NCBI GenBank assembly: GCA_944320285.1
Contig: CALUGX010000012.1
Location: 1-38,565, forward strand
Reading direction: 5' to 3'
Source of the DNA: an uncultured Prevotella sp.
GTDB taxonomy: Bacteria; Bacteroidota; Bacteroidia; Bacteroidales; Bacteroidaceae
Length of the DNA: 38,565 nucleotides
Positions 1 to 8,264 of this stretch are shown here, one piece after another (within the stretch, counting starts at the first letter, position 1; each line of letters opens with the position of its first letter). Made by a program: the position numbers and the translations under genes. Below the pieces are notes generated by a model. It had not been told where the DNA came from. It worked only from the letters and a program-made list of their open reading frames with translations, and searched no databases.

Positions 1-39
1 TACATTAAATGCTTAAAGACTTTCGGCACAACTGGATAT

Positions 40-78
40 GAAAAGAGGGTGTACCTGAATTTTGATACACCCTCTTTC
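40..78. terminator. Hairpin terminator of an upstream gene
   Basis: A 12-bp perfect stem (42-53 with 66-77) closes a 12-nt loop. It is flanked by A-rich sequence on the left and T-rich sequence on the right, so it could stop transcription in either direction. It probably ends a gene lying left of the window. Nothing else is recognised in 1-225. Confidence 0.6.
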
Positions 79-225
79 ATCGTGCAATCTGTGGCAGATC
101 AGACGCCCGTCACGGCCTTCCCGGAAGAGAGGGTGATATTATGTGGTGTGCCCCGCGGCTGATGCCCGTATTCCCCAAATCCCTGCAACCGTAATAACGT
201 TAACAAAATCAGTAATGCGTGTACA

Positions 226-254
226 TTGTCTTATGAAATGATTTGTTATCTTTG
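226..254 (+). promoter_or_regulatory. Bacteroidetes-type promoter of the first AraC gene
   Basis: TTG at 226-228 is followed after 18 bp by TATCTTTG at 247-254, which matches the Bacteroidetes -33/-7 promoter form (TTTG, about 19-20 nt, TAnnTTTG). Transcription should start near 258-262, about 20 nt before the ATG at 281. Confidence 0.7.
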
Positions 255-280
255 CAGAAACAAAAGAAAGGGAATTGCTT

Positions 281-1207
281 ATGGAAAATATAATCAACAT
301 CAACTCGATAGACGACTATAACCGGCTGTACGGCATCGAGACGCGCAACCCGCTCGTAACCGTGGCCGACGTCAACACGATGAACGCCGAGATGCCCGAA
401 AGCGACATCACCTACAACTACGGAGTCTACGCCCTCTTCCTGAAGCAGACCTACTGCGGCGACATCACTTACGGGCGTATGTCCTACGACTATCAGGAAG
501 GCACGGTGACGAGTTTTGCGCCGGGACAGGTGGTCCACATAAACCACAGGCCTAACATGAAGCCACAGGTGATGGGGCTGTTGTTCCACCCCGACCTCAT
601 CCGCGGCACGTCGCTTGGGCAGGAAATCAAGCAATATTCCTTTTTCTCTTACTCCTCGCGCGAGGCTCTACACCTCTCCGAACAGGAGAAGGCCATCTAC
701 AAAGACTGTCTCGAAAAGATAAAGATTGAGCTTGAACGACCAATCGACGGCCACAGCCGCAAGCTCATCTGCCGCAACATCGAGCTGCTGCTCGACTACT
801 GCATGAGGTTCTACGAGCGCCAGTTCATCACCCGCCACGAGGCCAACACCGACGTGCTGGAGAAGTTCGAGCAAGAGCTCGACAAGTATTTCACGGGCGA
901 CACGGCCCTGCAAAACGGCCTGCCCACGGTGAAGTATTTTGCCGAACGGTGCTTCCTGTCGCCCAACTACTTCGGCGACCTTATCAAGAGAGAGACGGGC
1001 CGCACGCCGCAAGACTACATCCAGGGGCGCATCATCGACATGGCCAAGGATATGCTGCTCGGTACGCGGCAGACGGTCAACGAAATCAGCTTCCGCCTCG
1101 GTTTCCAGTATTCGCAGCACTTCAACCGCTACTTCAAGCGGGGCACAGGCCTGACGCCTACCGAATACCGCCGTCAGGCAAGCGACAAGTTAAGAATTAA
1201 GGGCTAA
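281..1207 (+). CDS. AraC-family transcriptional regulator (paralogue 1)
   Basis: A 308-aa protein with the usual AraC layout. The N-terminal ~190 residues are a ligand-binding region of cupin type. The C-terminal ~90 residues hold two helix-turn-helix units, with the motifs AERCFLSPNYFGDLIKRETG and VNEISFRLGFQYSQHFNRYF, the latter close to the AraC signature. The start is the ATG at 281; a TTG six bases upstream is in frame but less likely. A linker motif (FYERQFITRHEAN) recurs in two other AraC genes of this window, so the three are paralogues. The next regulator begins 85 bp downstream on the same strand and may be co-transcribed. The target genes and ligand are unknown. The position near the esterase gene is suggestive only. 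Confidence 0.9.
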   Translation: MENIININSIDDYNRLYGIETRNPLVTVADVNTMNAEMPESDITYNYGVYALFLKQTYCGDITYGRMSYDYQEGTVTSFAPGQVVHINHRPNMKPQVMGLLFHPDLIRGTSLGQEIKQYSFFSYSSREALHLSEQEKAIYKDCLEKIKIELERPIDGHSRKLICRNIELLLDYCMRFYERQFITRHEANTDVLEKFEQELDKYFTGDTALQNGLPTVKYFAERCFLSPNYFGDLIKRETGRTPQDYIQGRIIDMAKDMLLGTRQTVNEISFRLGFQYSQHFNRYFKRGTGLTPTEYRRQASDKLRIKG

Positions 1208-1292
1208 GGATTTAGAGTGGAAAGTGTAAAGTCAGATACAGTAATTCCTCAGCCATCAAAGTTATACCGGCTATCCTGTTTATTCCAGTCCG

Positions 1293-2162
1293 ATGACAAG
1301 CAAAACCAAAATCCTGGCCAACTGCGTATGCGAGTGCAACCGTGCCTTTAACGCCGAGACACTCCACCCGCTCGTGAGCCTTATCGACACGTCGGCACCG
1401 TGCCGCAGGGAAAGCATCGACACCGACTGCTACGCCGTGGTGTTCATGCAGGGTGTGGCAGACGGCGGAAAGTACGGCAGGAAATATTACGACTTCACCG
1501 ACACCACGGTGCTCTTCATGCCTCCGGAGAACAGCATCGACCTGCACACGGCCGACGGGCGGATGTTGATTTTCCATCCCTCGCTTGTGAAATGCACGCC
1601 GCTCGGCATGATGCTCAAGGACTGCACGTTCTTCAACTACCGCGAAGACGAGGCCCTGCATCTCTCAGCCTGCGAGTGGCGCGTGCTTAAGAGATGCCTC
1701 GGCTGCGTGAGCGACGAACTGTGCTGGGGCGTCGACGCCCACAGCAAAGACATCATCTGCGACATCATCGCGCTGCTGTTCAATTACTGCCGCCGCTTCT
1801 ACGCCCGCCAGTTCATCACCCGCCACGACGCCAACATGGACGCCATAGCCCGCCTCGACGACGCCGTAACCCGCGCCTTCACTTCCGGCGAGGCCGCCGC
1901 AAAGGGCCTGCCCACGGCTGCCGGCCTGGCCTCAAAGCTCGGCATGTCGCCCTGTTACTTGGACGATATGCTCCGCAGCGAGACCGGCAACAACGTCAGC
2001 CGGTACGTCCGCCTGTGCCGCATACGCCTCGCCAAGCGGATGCTCGTGTCCGGAGGCATGACGGTAAGCGAAGTGTCAGACCTCCTCGGCTTCAGTTCGC
2101 CGCTGTGCTTCGCCACCGTGTTCAAGAAAGTGACTGGCGTCAATCCGGAAGAATATGTTTAA
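1293..2162 (+). CDS. AraC-family transcriptional regulator (paralogue 2)
   Basis: A 289-aa AraC-type protein. The N-terminal sensor region diverges from paralogue 1. The linker FYARQFITRHDAN is nearly the same as in the neighbour, and the C-terminal pair of helix-turn-helix units ends in VSDLLGFSSPLCFATVFKKV. The final part of the AraC signature is weaker than in paralogue 1. The two genes look like a tandem duplication that has diverged. No TAnnTTTG promoter is seen in the 85-bp gap before it, so it may be read through from the upstream gene. The ligand and regulon cannot be told from sequence. Confidence 0.88.
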   Translation: MTSKTKILANCVCECNRAFNAETLHPLVSLIDTSAPCRRESIDTDCYAVVFMQGVADGGKYGRKYYDFTDTTVLFMPPENSIDLHTADGRMLIFHPSLVKCTPLGMMLKDCTFFNYREDEALHLSACEWRVLKRCLGCVSDELCWGVDAHSKDIICDIIALLFNYCRRFYARQFITRHDANMDAIARLDDAVTRAFTSGEAAAKGLPTAAGLASKLGMSPCYLDDMLRSETGNNVSRYVRLCRIRLAKRMLVSGGMTVSEVSDLLGFSSPLCFATVFKKVTGVNPEEYV

Positions 2163-2212
2163 ATTGGAAATTGATAGTTGATAATTGAGAATTATGATTA
2201 CCTTTTTTTGAT

Positions 2213-2381
2213 TAATTGAAAATTGAAAGTTGATAATTGAGAATTATGATTACCTTTTTTGATTAATTGAAAATGGATGATTGATTAATTGAAAATTATG
2301 CGTATCTTTGTAAAACAAATATTGGTAAAGCGCAACAAAGCTAATCATAATTCTCAATTATCCACTTTCAATTCTCAATTA
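2213..2381. repeat. AT-rich inverted repeat enclosing the esterase promoter
   Basis: Arms of 40 bp (2213-2252 and 2342-2381) are reverse complements with two mismatches and enclose 89 nt. The inner part of the left arm is also present as a direct copy at 2180-2200. The esterase promoter lies in the loop, so the right arm is in the 5' leader of the mRNA and ends 6 nt before the start codon. Confidence 0.8.
2281..2310 (+). promoter_or_regulatory. Promoter of the esterase gene
   Basis: TTG at 2281-2283 and TATCTTTG at 2303-2310 are 19 bp apart, a good Bacteroidetes promoter. The predicted leader is about 70 nt and contains one arm of the inverted repeat at 2342-2381. Confidence 0.75.
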
Positions 2382-2387
2382 TAAATA

Positions 2388-3695
2388 ATGAAAAGATATA
2401 TCTTTTTCTTGCTTTTGGCGTTGACGGCGTGCGTCAGTGCACAGGCCGAAAACTACCCTTACCGCTCCGACTATCTGTGGGTGGCGGTGCCCGGACACGC
2501 CGACTGGCTGTATGAGAAGGGCGAACGGGCACAGGTGGAGGTGCAGCTGTACAAATACGGCGTGCCGCAAGACTGCTACGTGACTTACGAGACGGCCGAC
2601 GACATGATGCCGGCCGACGGCAAGGGAAAGGTTGAACTGAAAGGCGGACGCGCCGTAATAGACATGGGCACGAGGACAACGCCGGGCTTCAGGGACCTGC
2701 GCCTGAAGGCCGTAGTCGGCGGACAGGAGACCGAGCACCACGTCAAAGTGGGCTATTCGGTCGGAGAAATACGCCCCGTGGTGCAAGAGCCGGCCGACTT
2801 CATAGACTTCTGGCGGAAGGGCATCGGCGAAATGAGAGCCTTCCCGCTGACATATACAAAGGAAAAGGCCGAAGAATATTGCACCGACAAAATAGACTGC
2901 TACTTGGTGAAACTTATCCTCAACAAGCAGAAACAGGCCGTCTATGCCTACCTGTTCTACCCCAAGGGAGCGCGGCCGGGCAGCTGCCCCGTGGTGCTCT
3001 GCCCTCCGGGAGCAGGCATAAAGACCATCAAGGAACCGCTGCGCCACAAGTATTACGCCGAGAACGGCTGCATACGCATGGAGATGGAGATACACGGACT
3101 GGATCCGCGCCTGCCCAAGGAGACGTTCGACGACATCTCGCGCGCCTTCAATTCCAAGGAAAACGGATACCTGGCTAACGGCATAGACAGCCGCGAACGC
3201 TACTATATGCGCCGCGTCTACCTCTCGCTCGTGCGCTGCATAGACCTGCTGACGGGCCTGCCCGAATGGGACGGGCGCAACGTAATAGTGCAAGGAGGCA
3301 GCCAGGGCGGTGCGCTTGCCATAGTGACCGCAGCCCTCGACAGCCGCGTGACGCAGTGCATCGTCAACCACCCGGCACTCTCCGACATGGCCGCCTACGC
3401 CGAGGGGCGCACCGGCGGATACCCTCACTTCAACAAGATGAAAGGCTTGTTGACGCCGGAACACATCAAGACACTGGCATATTACGACGTGGTGAACTTC
3501 GCGCGCCACGTCACGGCGGACACTTACATGACTTGGGGGTACAACGACGACACCTGTCCGCCGACTACTTCATACGCCGTGTGGAACACCCTTGCGTGCC
3601 CGAAGGACTCGCTCATAACCCCGATAAACGAACACTGGACGTCTGACGCAACTGAGCGCGGACAGATGGAGTGGATGCTCAGACATCTGAAATAA
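2388..3695 (+). CDS. Secreted AXE1-family acetyl esterase
   Basis: A 435-aa alpha/beta hydrolase of the acetyl xylan esterase / cephalosporin-C deacetylase (AXE1) family, expected to remove acetyl groups from plant polysaccharides. The start gives a signal peptide. The sequence ALTAC near residue 15 looks like a lipobox, so the protein may be a surface lipoprotein rather than freely secreted. A beta-rich N-terminal region (about 25-130) precedes the catalytic domain. The visible triad is Ser305 in GGSQGG, Asp387 or Asp388 in WGYNDDTCPP, and His416 in NEHW; the order and spacing fit the family. The stop codon lies only 15 bp before the decayed end of the CRISPR array. The true substrate could be xylan, pectin or other acetylated glycans. 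The pectin genes elsewhere in the window make an acetylated pectin plausible. Confidence 0.88.
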   Translation: MKRYIFFLLLALTACVSAQAENYPYRSDYLWVAVPGHADWLYEKGERAQVEVQLYKYGVPQDCYVTYETADDMMPADGKGKVELKGGRAVIDMGTRTTPGFRDLRLKAVVGGQETEHHVKVGYSVGEIRPVVQEPADFIDFWRKGIGEMRAFPLTYTKEKAEEYCTDKIDCYLVKLILNKQKQAVYAYLFYPKGARPGSCPVVLCPPGAGIKTIKEPLRHKYYAENGCIRMEMEIHGLDPRLPKETFDDISRAFNSKENGYLANGIDSRERYYMRRVYLSLVRCIDLLTGLPEWDGRNVIVQGGSQGGALAIVTAALDSRVTQCIVNHPALSDMAAYAEGRTGGYPHFNKMKGLLTPEHIKTLAYYDVVNFARHVTADTYMTWGYNDDTCPPTTSYAVWNTLACPKDSLITPINEHWTSDATERGQMEWMLRHLK

Positions 3696-3786
3696 GATGC
3701 CTTCCTCTTTTTGCCTCGTTTCAGTTTGTCCGTATCTTTGCGCCAAGACAAACATCTTATAAAAGCCGACAGCGAAGTACGTAGAA

Positions 3787-3817
3787 GTTGTGATTTGCTT
3801 TAAAATTCTTATCTTTG
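3787..3817 (+). promoter_or_regulatory. Promoter embedded in every CRISPR repeat (first copy shown)
   Basis: Within each repeat, GTTG at repeat positions 1-4 is followed after 19 bp by TATCTTTG at positions 24-31, the Bacteroidetes promoter form. Transcription would start around repeat positions 35-37 and run into the following spacer with about 11 nt of repeat at its 5' end. The same element recurs in all 39 intact repeats. The decayed repeat at 3710-3756 keeps TATCTTTG (3733-3740). Repeat-borne promoters are established for the type II-C locus of Neisseria meningitidis; their use here is inferred. Confidence 0.65.
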
Positions 3818-5832
3818 CGCTAAGACAAACATCCAAATTTGTGTAATAGTTAAACCATATATGTTGTGATTTGCTTTAAAATTCTTATCTTTGCGCTAAG
3901 ACAAACATCCAGGAAAAGACGGCTGCGCCAAAAGAGCCGGTTGTGATTTGCTTTAAAATTCTTATCTTTGCGCTAAGACAAACATCTTGAAATAAATTAC
4001 CCTGCGTTTGCTTCTGTTGTGATTTGCTTTAAAATTCTTATCTTTGCGCTAAGACAAACATCTCTTGGTAATGATAAATGTATGTTTGTTTAGTTGTGAT
4101 TTGCTTTAAAATTCTTATCTTTGCGCTAAGACAAACATCTTTTCCTTGCGATGTAATGTATATAGGCGTGTTGTGATTTGCTTTAAAATTCTTATCTTTG
4201 CGCTAAGACAAACATCAAAGAGGAATTTGACCGTATGACCGATGAGGTTGTGATTTGCTTTAAAATTCTTATCTTTGCGCTAAGACAAACATCAGTATTT
4301 CAAGAATATAAGCATGGAGCGAAGTTGTGATTTGCTTTAAAATTCTTATCTTTGCGCTAAGACAAACATCCTGACAGGAATTGAAGCCAGCAGAGCGAAA
4401 GTTGTGATTTGCTTTAAAATTCTTATCTTTGCGCTAAGACAAACATCCCGGCACAGGCGGAACAAATCGAGCGGCAGGTTGTGATTTGCTTTAAAATTCT
4501 TATCTTTGCGCTAAGACAAACATCTTCGAGAATAGTTTGTATATTTGCATATCGTTGTGATTTGCTTTAAAATTCTTATCTTTGCGCTAAGACAAACATC
4601 TTTCGCAAAGAAACAAATTAATCAGAATTAGTTGTGATTTGCTTTAAAATTCTTATCTTTGCGCTAAGACAAACATCAACACTAAATTCATAAAATGGTA
4701 TGAGAGTGTTGTGATTTGCTTTAAAATTCTTATCTTTGCGCTAAGACAAACATCTAGCAGCAACAGGAATAGATTGGCTAGTTTGTTGTGATTTGCTTTA
4801 AAATTCTTATCTTTGCGCTAAGACAAACATCATTACGAAGAGAACAAGTCAAGGAGATAGCGTTGTGATTTGCTTTAAAATTCTTATCTTTGCGCTAAGA
4901 CAAACATCTGCGATGATGGTATAATATCTTTGCTGCTAGTTGTGATTTGCTTTAAAATTCTTATCTTTGCGCTAAGACAAACATCAAGGATACGTTTTGT
5001 GATTACACGAAGATAGTTGTGATTTGCTTTAAAATTCTTATCTTTGCGCTAAGACAAACATCAATGACGCAGACGGCGGAATATACCCAGCGGTTGTGAT
5101 TTGCTTTAAAATTCTTATCTTTGCGCTAAGACAAACATCGATACCCGAAAGCAATGGTATTGAGCTACCGTTGTGATTTGCTTTAAAATTCTTATCTTTG
5201 CGCTAAGACAAACATCGACGGCGTTAACGAGGCCATGCGAGAGGGTGTTGTGATTTGCTTTAAAATTCTTATCTTTGCGCTAAGACAAACATCGGGAAAT
5301 TATCATATATGAAACATTGCGCTGTTGTGATTTGCTTTAAAATTCTTATCTTTGCGCTAAGACAAACATCTGAAGCCTGCAAGCGGTGTTCCATCAATTA
5401 GTTGTGATTTGCTTTAAAATTCTTATCTTTGCGCTAAGACAAACATCATTACTTTATATTTATATACCCGTAATGCCGTTGTGATTTGCTTTAAAATTCT
5501 TATCTTTGCGCTAAGACAAACATCGTGTCATCGGTATCGGTGTCGTTGACGCTGGTTGTGATTTGCTTTAAAATTCTTATCTTTGCGCTAAGACAAACAT
5601 CCGATATAAGCCACGTTTGCAGCCGTGCCGAGTTGTGATTTGCTTTAAAATTCTTATCTTTGCGCTAAGACAAACATCGTCATGACGATGAAAACTTTTA
5701 CCGTGTAAGTTGTGATTTGCTTTAAAATTCTTATCTTTGCGCTAAGACAAACATCTATAGTATCATCCCCTATCCTTTCAAGCTCGTTGTGATTTGCTTT
5801 AAAATTCTTATCTTTGCGCTAAGACAAACATC

Positions 5833-5862
5833 ATTAAAGCAAATCACAACTAACTGGTTCGA
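5833..5862 (+). other. CRISPR spacer containing a 17-nt anti-repeat
   Basis: This 30-nt spacer includes TTAAAGCAAATCACAAC (5834-5850), the exact reverse complement of the first 17 nt of the array's own repeat. The following 12 nt (5851-5862) do not match the repeat. In the plus-strand RNA the anti-repeat can fold on the next repeat (5863-5879) as a 17-bp hairpin with a 12-nt loop. That would cover the segment needed for pairing with tracrRNA. Confidence 0.95.
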
Positions 5863-6755
5863 GTTGTGATTTGCTTTAAAATTCTTATCTTTGCGCTAAG
5901 ACAAACATCACAAGTTGGCTGGACTCCTAACAGGAACACGTTGTGATTTGCTTTAAAATTCTTATCTTTGCGCTAAGACAAACATCAAAATCGACATTAA
6001 GAAATACTATCCGTCCGTTGTGATTTGCTTTAAAATTCTTATCTTTGCGCTAAGACAAACATCAGGGCATGATAATATACAACAACAAGAACAGTTGTGA
6101 TTTGCTTTAAAATTCTTATCTTTGCGCTAAGACAAACATCTGAGTTCGAGGTCAAATACTACCACAACGCGTTGTGATTTGCTTTAAAATTCTTATCTTT
6201 GCGCTAAGACAAACATCAGGTGATTTTCGTGAACCGACCTTATGCGGGTTGTGATTTGCTTTAAAATTCTTATCTTTGCGCTAAGACAAACATCGACGGC
6301 AAGAAGCGGAAGCGTCAAAAAGCCGTTGTGATTTGCTTTAAAATTCTTATCTTTGCGCTAAGACAAACATCCTGCACGCCCACGGGATTATGGACTATAT
6401 CGTTGTGATTTGCTTTAAAATTCTTATCTTTGCGCTAAGACAAACATCTGCTTACCGTTATCGCCACATACGGGACGTGTTGTGATTTGCTTTAAAATTC
6501 TTATCTTTGCGCTAAGACAAACATCAAAACGCAAGACCTTACGATTTCAAGTGATGTTGTGATTTGCTTTAAAATTCTTATCTTTGCGCTAAGACAAACA
6601 TCCTGGTAACAAAGGCGTTGCCCGTGGTCTGGTTGTGATTTGCTTTAAAATTCTTATCTTTGCGCTAAGACAAACATCTCCTGACAGAGATAAACCTGAT
6701 GCGACCGAGTTGTGATTTGCTTTAAAATTCTTATCTTTGCGCTAAGACAAACATC

Positions 6756-6826
6756 ACGATGCCAGTAATTTACTGGTAATGAGCAAGATACATTACAAAT
6801 TTGAAAATATAAAAAGATGGTTGTCT
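6756..6826. other. Putative leader-side flank of the array
   Basis: An AT-rich 71-bp stretch between the newest-looking repeat and the hairpin at 6827. It holds a small inverted repeat, CCAGTAATTTACTGG (6762-6776), beginning 6 bp beyond the last repeat. Since the opposite array end is decayed, this side is the likely place of spacer integration. Confidence 0.45.
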
Positions 6827-6864
6827 AAACATAAAATCCGGCTTAACGGCCGGATTTTATGTTT
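6827..6864. terminator. Strong bidirectional hairpin between array and cas2
   Basis: A perfect 16-bp stem (6827-6842 with 6849-6864) has a 6-nt loop. It is GC-rich at the loop end and A/T-rich at the base, so on either strand it ends in a T-rich run. It lies downstream of cas2 on the minus strand and downstream of the array on the plus strand. It could therefore stop both the cas transcript and crRNA read-through. Confidence 0.75.
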
Positions 6865-6957
6865 TAAGGAAAAAGTCGAAGATGAACGCTTGTTTGCTAC
6901 AATACGGGAGAAAATACGGAATTTTAAGGCACTGTGAATGTTAAACTTATATAAATG

Positions 6958-7293
6958 TTAAAACAGTTCGAGTTGTTGCCCCGGAGCATTAGGCGCCACG
7001 GGCTTCTTGCCGTAAAACAGTTCGATGGCACCAAACTGCTTGTCGGTAATGCAGAGGACGCCGACGTGTCCGAATGTAGGAAGGAACGATTTTACCCGTT
7101 TTATATGGACCTGGGCGTTCTCCATGCTTGCGCAATGACGCACGTAAACGGAGAATTGGAACATCGTGAAGCCGTCGCGCTGGAGGTTCTTACGGAACAG
7201 GGCATAGGCCTGCTTGTCTTTCCTGGTAGCCGTAGGCAGGTCGAAGAAAACAAGTATCCACATAATCCTGTATTCGCTAAAACGGTCTTGCAT
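6958..7293 (-). CDS. cas2: CRISPR-associated protein Cas2
   Basis: A 111-aa Cas2, the partner of Cas1 in the spacer integration complex. The ferredoxin-like beta1 strand reads MWILVFFDLP, with the conserved Asp at residue 18. The later segment FSVYVRHCASMENAQVHIKR is typical of type II Cas2. The chosen ATG at 7293 gives a slightly long N-terminus; the internal Met11 just before the first strand is an alternative start. The gene lies 26 bp after cas1 and is the last gene of the cas9-cas1-cas2 operon. A terminator-like hairpin follows. Confidence 0.95.
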   Translation of the reverse strand: MQDRFSEYRIMWILVFFDLPTATRKDKQAYALFRKNLQRDGFTMFQFSVYVRHCASMENAQVHIKRVKSFLPTFGHVGVLCITDKQFGAIELFYGKKPVAPNAPGQQLELF

Positions 7294-7319
7294 GGCGTTA
7301 CCGATAAAAAATCAATTGC

Positions 7320-8264
7320 TCATAACTCCGGATAGGCTATGCGGCGCGTTTCGCCCGTAAAACATTTGTAGAGCGAGGCCGTGGTCTGCGTGGCGGCAAC
7401 CATCAGCGGACTGCGCTTGCCGCACACTTTGACATCGATTACGGGTATGCCGAGCAGCCTCATCTTCAGTTCTTTCGTTATGTCTTTGGGTATGTCTCCG
7501 TCATGTTCCGCCACTATTTCGTAAACGAGCTCGTCCACATACGAGCGGTAAGGCTCCATTATGTCGTCGGCCAAGCAATAGGCGTTGTAACGGTTGTGGT
7601 GGTGGATGCCCAGCGTGGGCAACATTCCGCTTGACACGAGTGAGCGGGCAATGACGGCGCGCAGTATGGCGTAGCCGTAATTAAGGATGTTGTTGGGCGG
7701 GACGCCTTGGCGGTCGCGTGTGAACTTTTCAAGGTTCGGTATGCCACGGAACAGGCTCTTCCAGTAATACGCGGCCGCGCGGCCTTCAAGATTGTCGGGG
7801 TCGCCGCTGCGCACGTCGGCCGACCACCGGCGCATACATCCCGTTTCCATGCCGGCGCACTTGGCGAGCACGGCCGCCTGGTTGTCTATTTTTGCCTTTA
7901 CTGTCTGCTGCCAAAGCTGCTTCTTCAACGGGAGCGAAGCGTTGAGCTGGCAGCGGAAGCGTTCGTTTTGCAACGTGTTGCCGCAGAGCGGAAGCATCAG
8001 TCCTACGGGCATACTGCGGCTGTCGCAGGTTATTACAGAGCAGTTGTTTTCAAGCAAGGCTTCGAGCAGCCCGTGTGTCAGCGTTATCTGCCTGTTGTCG
8101 AGCACCACGACGCCGATGTCCTCCACGGGCACCGTCCTGACTGACTCTTTTTTCAGTACGTCAGGCACATCGCCTTTCTCTACTTCCGGGAGGCGTATCA
8201 CCATCTGCCTGTCTTTCAGCGACAGGTAGGCCGGATTGGTAAAGCATAACGTTCGTTTTATCAT
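7320..8264 (-). CDS. cas1: CRISPR-associated integrase Cas1 (type II)
   Basis: A 314-aa Cas1, the metal-dependent integrase that inserts new spacers at the array. The conserved catalytic residues are visible: Glu160 in NLEGRAAAYYW, a His at about 222 in LGIHHHNRYNA, and Glu237 in DDIMEPYR. The length and these motifs fit type II Cas1. Its start codon overlaps the cas9 stop by 4 bp (ATGA, 8261-8264), so the two are translationally coupled. No csn2 or cas4 lies nearby, which leaves the three-gene type II-C layout. Confidence 0.97.
   Translation of the reverse strand: MIKRTLCFTNPAYLSLKDRQMVIRLPEVEKGDVPDVLKKESVRTVPVEDIGVVVLDNRQITLTHGLLEALLENNCSVITCDSRSMPVGLMLPLCGNTLQNERFRCQLNASLPLKKQLWQQTVKAKIDNQAAVLAKCAGMETGCMRRWSADVRSGDPDNLEGRAAAYYWKSLFRGIPNLEKFTRDRQGVPPNNILNYGYAILRAVIARSLVSSGMLPTLGIHHHNRYNAYCLADDIMEPYRSYVDELVYEIVAEHDGDIPKDITKELKMRLLGIPVIDVKVCGKRSPLMVAATQTTASLYKCFTGETRRIAYPEL

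Larger units (their letters stand above)
3710..6755 (+). CRISPR. Type II-C CRISPR array, 39 intact 47-bp repeats
   Basis: Thirty-nine copies of a 47-bp repeat, identical by eye, run from 3787 to 6755. The repeat begins GTTGTGATTTGCTTTAAAAT and ends GCTAAGACAAACATC. Spacers are 30 bp, except four of 29 bp (3834-3862, 3987-4015, 4525-4553, 6603-6631). A 40th unit at 3710-3756 keeps only its right half (from 3733, with one change) and has lost its left half; it is followed by a 30-bp spacer (3757-3786). A decayed repeat marks the old end of an array, so new spacers are probably added at the cas2 side. The anti-repeat of the tracrRNA at 13042 pairs with the left part of the repeat, which sets crRNA sense as the plus strand. 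Repeat length and spacer size fit Bacteroidetes type II-C. The spacers were not matched to any target. Confidence 0.98.

Noticed and set aside
1..165. An open frame on the plus strand from base 1 to a stop near 165
   Set aside because: It runs through a terminator hairpin, has no recognisable motif and is short; more likely noise at the window edge than the end of a gene.
5833..5862. Self-targeting of the CRISPR array by the anti-repeat spacer
   Set aside because: Only the 5' 17 nt match the repeat; the 3' 12 nt, which would be next to the PAM in a type II system, do not match, so cleavage of the array is unlikely.
6955..8229. Plus-strand frames over cas1 and cas2
   Set aside because: Complement shadows; the minus-strand genes have full family motifs.
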